Part shown: piece by piece, positions 62,112-64,000 of the stretch
How positions within the stretch are numbered: position 1 is the stretch's first letter
Layout of the letters: every line of letters starts with the position of its first letter
From: Mesorhizobium norvegicum
Lineage (GTDB): Bacteria > Pseudomonadota > Alphaproteobacteria > Rhizobiales > Rhizobiaceae
Reading direction: 5' to 3'
Length of the DNA: 64,000 bases
NCBI RefSeq assembly: GCF_004919685.1
Contig: NZ_SMYZ01000066.1
Location: 57,185-121,184 of the forward strand
Position numbers and translations under genes: made by a program
The notes under the pieces: model-generated
The model's input: the letters and a program-made list of their open reading frames with translations, nothing else
Told to the model about the DNA's origin: nothing
Databases searched by the model: none

Positions 62112-62816
62112 TCACGGCTCCACCCCGATTTCCGAAGTATGCGATAGCATCCGCAACAGTTCGTTTCGGGTCAGCCAAACGAGCCAATCGTCGTCCTCTA
62201 TTCCCTGCGCAGGCAAGCGCAGGACTGATCCGTGCGGCTCTCGATGCAGATAGCCGTAGCGATTGACCACACGCTTTTCGATGCCCCAGCCGGGAACGAG
62301 CCCGTAAATGAAATCCGGCGACCATCTAGCCCATGCTAATCCAAATGCCAGGCGACTAATAATGATCAAAAGACCGCGGCCTCTAAAGTCCTCCCGCAGC
62401 CACATGTCGCCATGATATGCTACCAAGCCGGTTATTTTGCGAGCATTCGGCGCGTAGCAGCTACACGAGGAATCGAGCCCGGCTTGGAGGTTGGGATGTG
62501 AGAAGAAGGCTCTGAGCGACCCAAGGTGTTCAGCAAGGTTTGTGTTCGATAGAACGTCTAAACGCATTCCCTGGACATGCGCTACCCTTCCTTCCTGGTC
62601 CCGCCCGACGATCCAAAAAACCTTTCCTGGCGGAAGATCAGAACAGTCTGGCCGGAAGAAGGGATAGGTCGGCGACTTTCCGGGAAGCCTGCTGGTAATC
62701 CGAACATACTCTTCAAAATCGTCGCCCATTGTAATGTGGAGGCCGGACTTGCGGCACAGCTCATCTGCAGCGCAGATGTACTTGGAAACCGCTAGCGTTG
62801 TCACGTTTCTCGGCAT
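62112..62816 (-). CDS. Hypothetical protein with GNAT-like acetyltransferase core
   Basis: A 234-residue protein. AGGAGG before the ATG at 62814-62816 decides the start. The segment VAYHGDMWLREDFRGRGLLI followed by a long helix resembles motif A (R/Q-x-x-G-x-G) of GNAT acetyltransferases, with an N-terminal part (FWIVGRDQEGRVAHVQGMRL) that could be the first beta strands. I do not recognise a named family. No signal peptide or membrane segment is seen. It stands alone between degenerate DNA and an IS630 element. Confidence 0.65.
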   Translation of the reverse strand: MPRNVTTLAVSKYICAADELCRKSGLHITMGDDFEEYVRITSRLPGKSPTYPFFRPDCSDLPPGKVFWIVGRDQEGRVAHVQGMRLDVLSNTNLAEHLGSLRAFFSHPNLQAGLDSSCSCYAPNARKITGLVAYHGDMWLREDFRGRGLLIIISRLAFGLAWARWSPDFIYGLVPGWGIEKRVVNRYGYLHREPHGSVLRLPAQGIEDDDWLVWLTRNELLRMLSHTSEIGVEP

Positions 62817-62948
62817 GCCGATCCTCCTGATCAGTTCTGAAACAATTCTACAGGTCACAGGCAAGTACCGACACTACGGCATCTGGTAGTTGACTCATTG
62901 GCTCATGCCTCACGAAATCGCCCCTACCTAGTGAATGAAACTAGAAAT

Positions 62949-62970
62949 TTGTGCGCCCGCGGGCGCACAA
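62949..62970. repeat. 22-base perfect palindrome
   Basis: The half-site TTGTGCGCCCG is followed directly by its exact reverse complement, with no loop. It lies 132 bases upstream of the GNAT-like gene and about 20 bases outside the IS630 element. There is no T-run for termination, so an operator or a REP-like unit is possible. Confidence 0.6.
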
Positions 62971-62987
62971 GTGTGACAGGCACCAGG

Positions 62988-63949
62988 CTAGAGCGGGATG
63001 ACTTTAGGTTGGGCATACCCGGCCTCGATGAAGTAATTCCTGCATTCGATTGAATTGACGGTGCCGAGGATTTGTCCGATGGCATTGCAGACTGCATCGA
63101 TGGTTCGCCTGGCCGCCTTGCCCAGCCAATGCTTGAGCTTTGCAAAGAGCTTCTCGATGGGGTTCAGGTCGGGCGAGTATTTCGGCAGGAGAAACAGCTT
63201 GGCGCCGGCCGAGCGGATGGCGCGGCGCACGGCCTTGCTCTTGTGCGAGCCGAGATTGTCCATGACGACGATGTCGCCGGGCTTGAGGGTTGGGACGAGA
63301 ACCTTGTCGACATAGAGCTGGAACCGCTCGCCGTTGATTGGTCCGTCGATGAGCCATGGCGCATCGACATGGTCGTGGCGTAGCGCCGCCAAGAAGGTCA
63401 TGGTCTTCCAATGGCCGTGCGGTACCTTGGCTTTGATCCTCTCGCCGCGCGGTGCCCATCCCCTGAGCGGCGCCATGTTTGTCTTGGTCCAGGTCTCGTC
63501 GATGAACACCAGGCGGGAAGGATCGATGCGGTCCTGATACTTTGCCCACTGAGCCCGCCTGTGCGCCACATCGGGGCGATCCTGCTCAGCCGCGATCAGC
63601 GTCTTTTTTTGTGACTGAGCTTCTCGGCGTGGACGAACTCCCATACCGAGCGGTAATCGACCTTCAGGCCGCGCTCGGCCAGTTCGGCCACCAGTCCGCG
63701 TAGCGTGAAATCAGCGGCCCGGCAGCGCGCCAGAAGCCAGTCCCGATGCTCACCGGCAATCTTCTTCGGCCTGTGCCCACCCATCTTGCCGGGCGCAAGG
63801 CTGCTCGTTTCGCGCAAGCGGCTTACCCATCTGATGACGGTACTGATACCAACCCCAAAGCGCACTGCCGCCTGCCGCCGCGACAGCCCCTCCCGCTCAA
63901 CCGACGCAACAACCCGTTCGCGAAGATCCATCGAATAAGGCTTGCCCAT
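62988..63949 (-). mobile_element. IS630-family element with two-frame transposase (right end off window)
   Basis: The upstream frame (63949-63596) begins MGKPYSMDLRERVVASVERE and carries the paired-type helix-turn-helix. The downstream frame (63644-62988) carries the DDE domain (LVFIDETWTKTNM, VVMDNLGSHKS, YSPDLNPIEKLFAKLK). The frames overlap at a run of eight A on the minus strand (T-run near 63604-63611), a typical slippery site for the -1 frameshift that makes the full transposase. The stop TAG at 62990-62988 coincides with a TA, and the left end (GAGCGGGATGACTTTAGG) begins there. The other terminal repeat must lie beyond 64000. Confidence 0.88.
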
Positions 63950-64000
63950 CCATGCTGGCCTCCTTGCCCAGCCAGCATGTTGAATCTGGAGGGTTCTGTG

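Noticed and set aside
1..64000. CRISPR arrays, tRNA or rRNA genes, nod boxes
   Set aside because: I saw no regularly spaced repeats, no cloverleaf-forming tRNA sequence and no nod-box-like element. A systematic scan could not be run.

Overview
The window looks like part of an integrative symbiosis island (ICESym-type element) of a Mesorhizobium-like alpha-proteobacterium. The evidence is a traR/traI/fseA/qseM/qseC transfer-control module of the type known from Mesorhizobium symbiosis islands, a gibberellin-type cytochrome P450 next to the remnant of a second one, a MucR/Ros regulator, DUF982 proteins, an alpha-r14 (NfeR1-like) small RNA, and many decayed insertion sequences.

Layout. 1-1240 holds wreckage (a frameshifted AraC regulator, IS5-type and ParB-like fragments). 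1324-3722 carries an OmpW porin behind a sigma54-like promoter, an intact CYP115-type P450 and a truncated CYP112. 4005-6640 is metE behind a cobalamin riboswitch. 6735-9742 holds small regulators, a candidate anti-Shine-Dalgarno sRNA and a two-domain cold shock protein. 10119-14342 (minus strand) is a methyl-cycle operon: small ORF, ArsR regulator, glyA, an E. coli-type metK, adenosine kinase. 14490-18430 is the island transfer switch. 19105-51976 is a block about 33 kb long, all on the minus strand, of catabolic and uptake genes. 52605-57516 (plus strand) holds a chimeric pseudogene, a dipeptidase, an acyl-CoA ligase, a crotonase and a cut acyl-CoA carboxylase gene. 57517-60018 is an IS21-family element, followed by a KAS III/BioZ-like fragment, a second crotonase, a GNAT-like protein and an IS630-family element that runs to the right edge.

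How the genes fit together. In the catabolic block, methylaspartate ammonia-lyase, a class I fumarase-type hydratase (probable mesaconase), a class III CoA-transferase and a citramalyl-CoA lyase form a complete route from 3-methylaspartate to acetyl-CoA plus pyruvate. No glutamate mutase is present in the window. The block instead has an ectoine-hydrolase-like M24 protein, a DoeB-like deacylase, class III aminotransferases, an aldehyde dehydrogenase, an Lrp/AsnC regulator, peptidases, an amidase, a kinase/phospho-lyase pair and two ABC importers. This suggests, as inference, uptake and breakdown of an N-acylated or peptide-like amino compound that ends as methylaspartate or mesaconate.

Partial second copies of genes from this block (amidase, oligopeptide ATPase, and a methylaspartate ammonia-lyase::aminotransferase chimera) show that it has been duplicated and rearranged. 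The AHL synthase gene is frameshifted and lacks a conserved catalytic Glu, so the island probably cannot make its own transfer signal from this locus.
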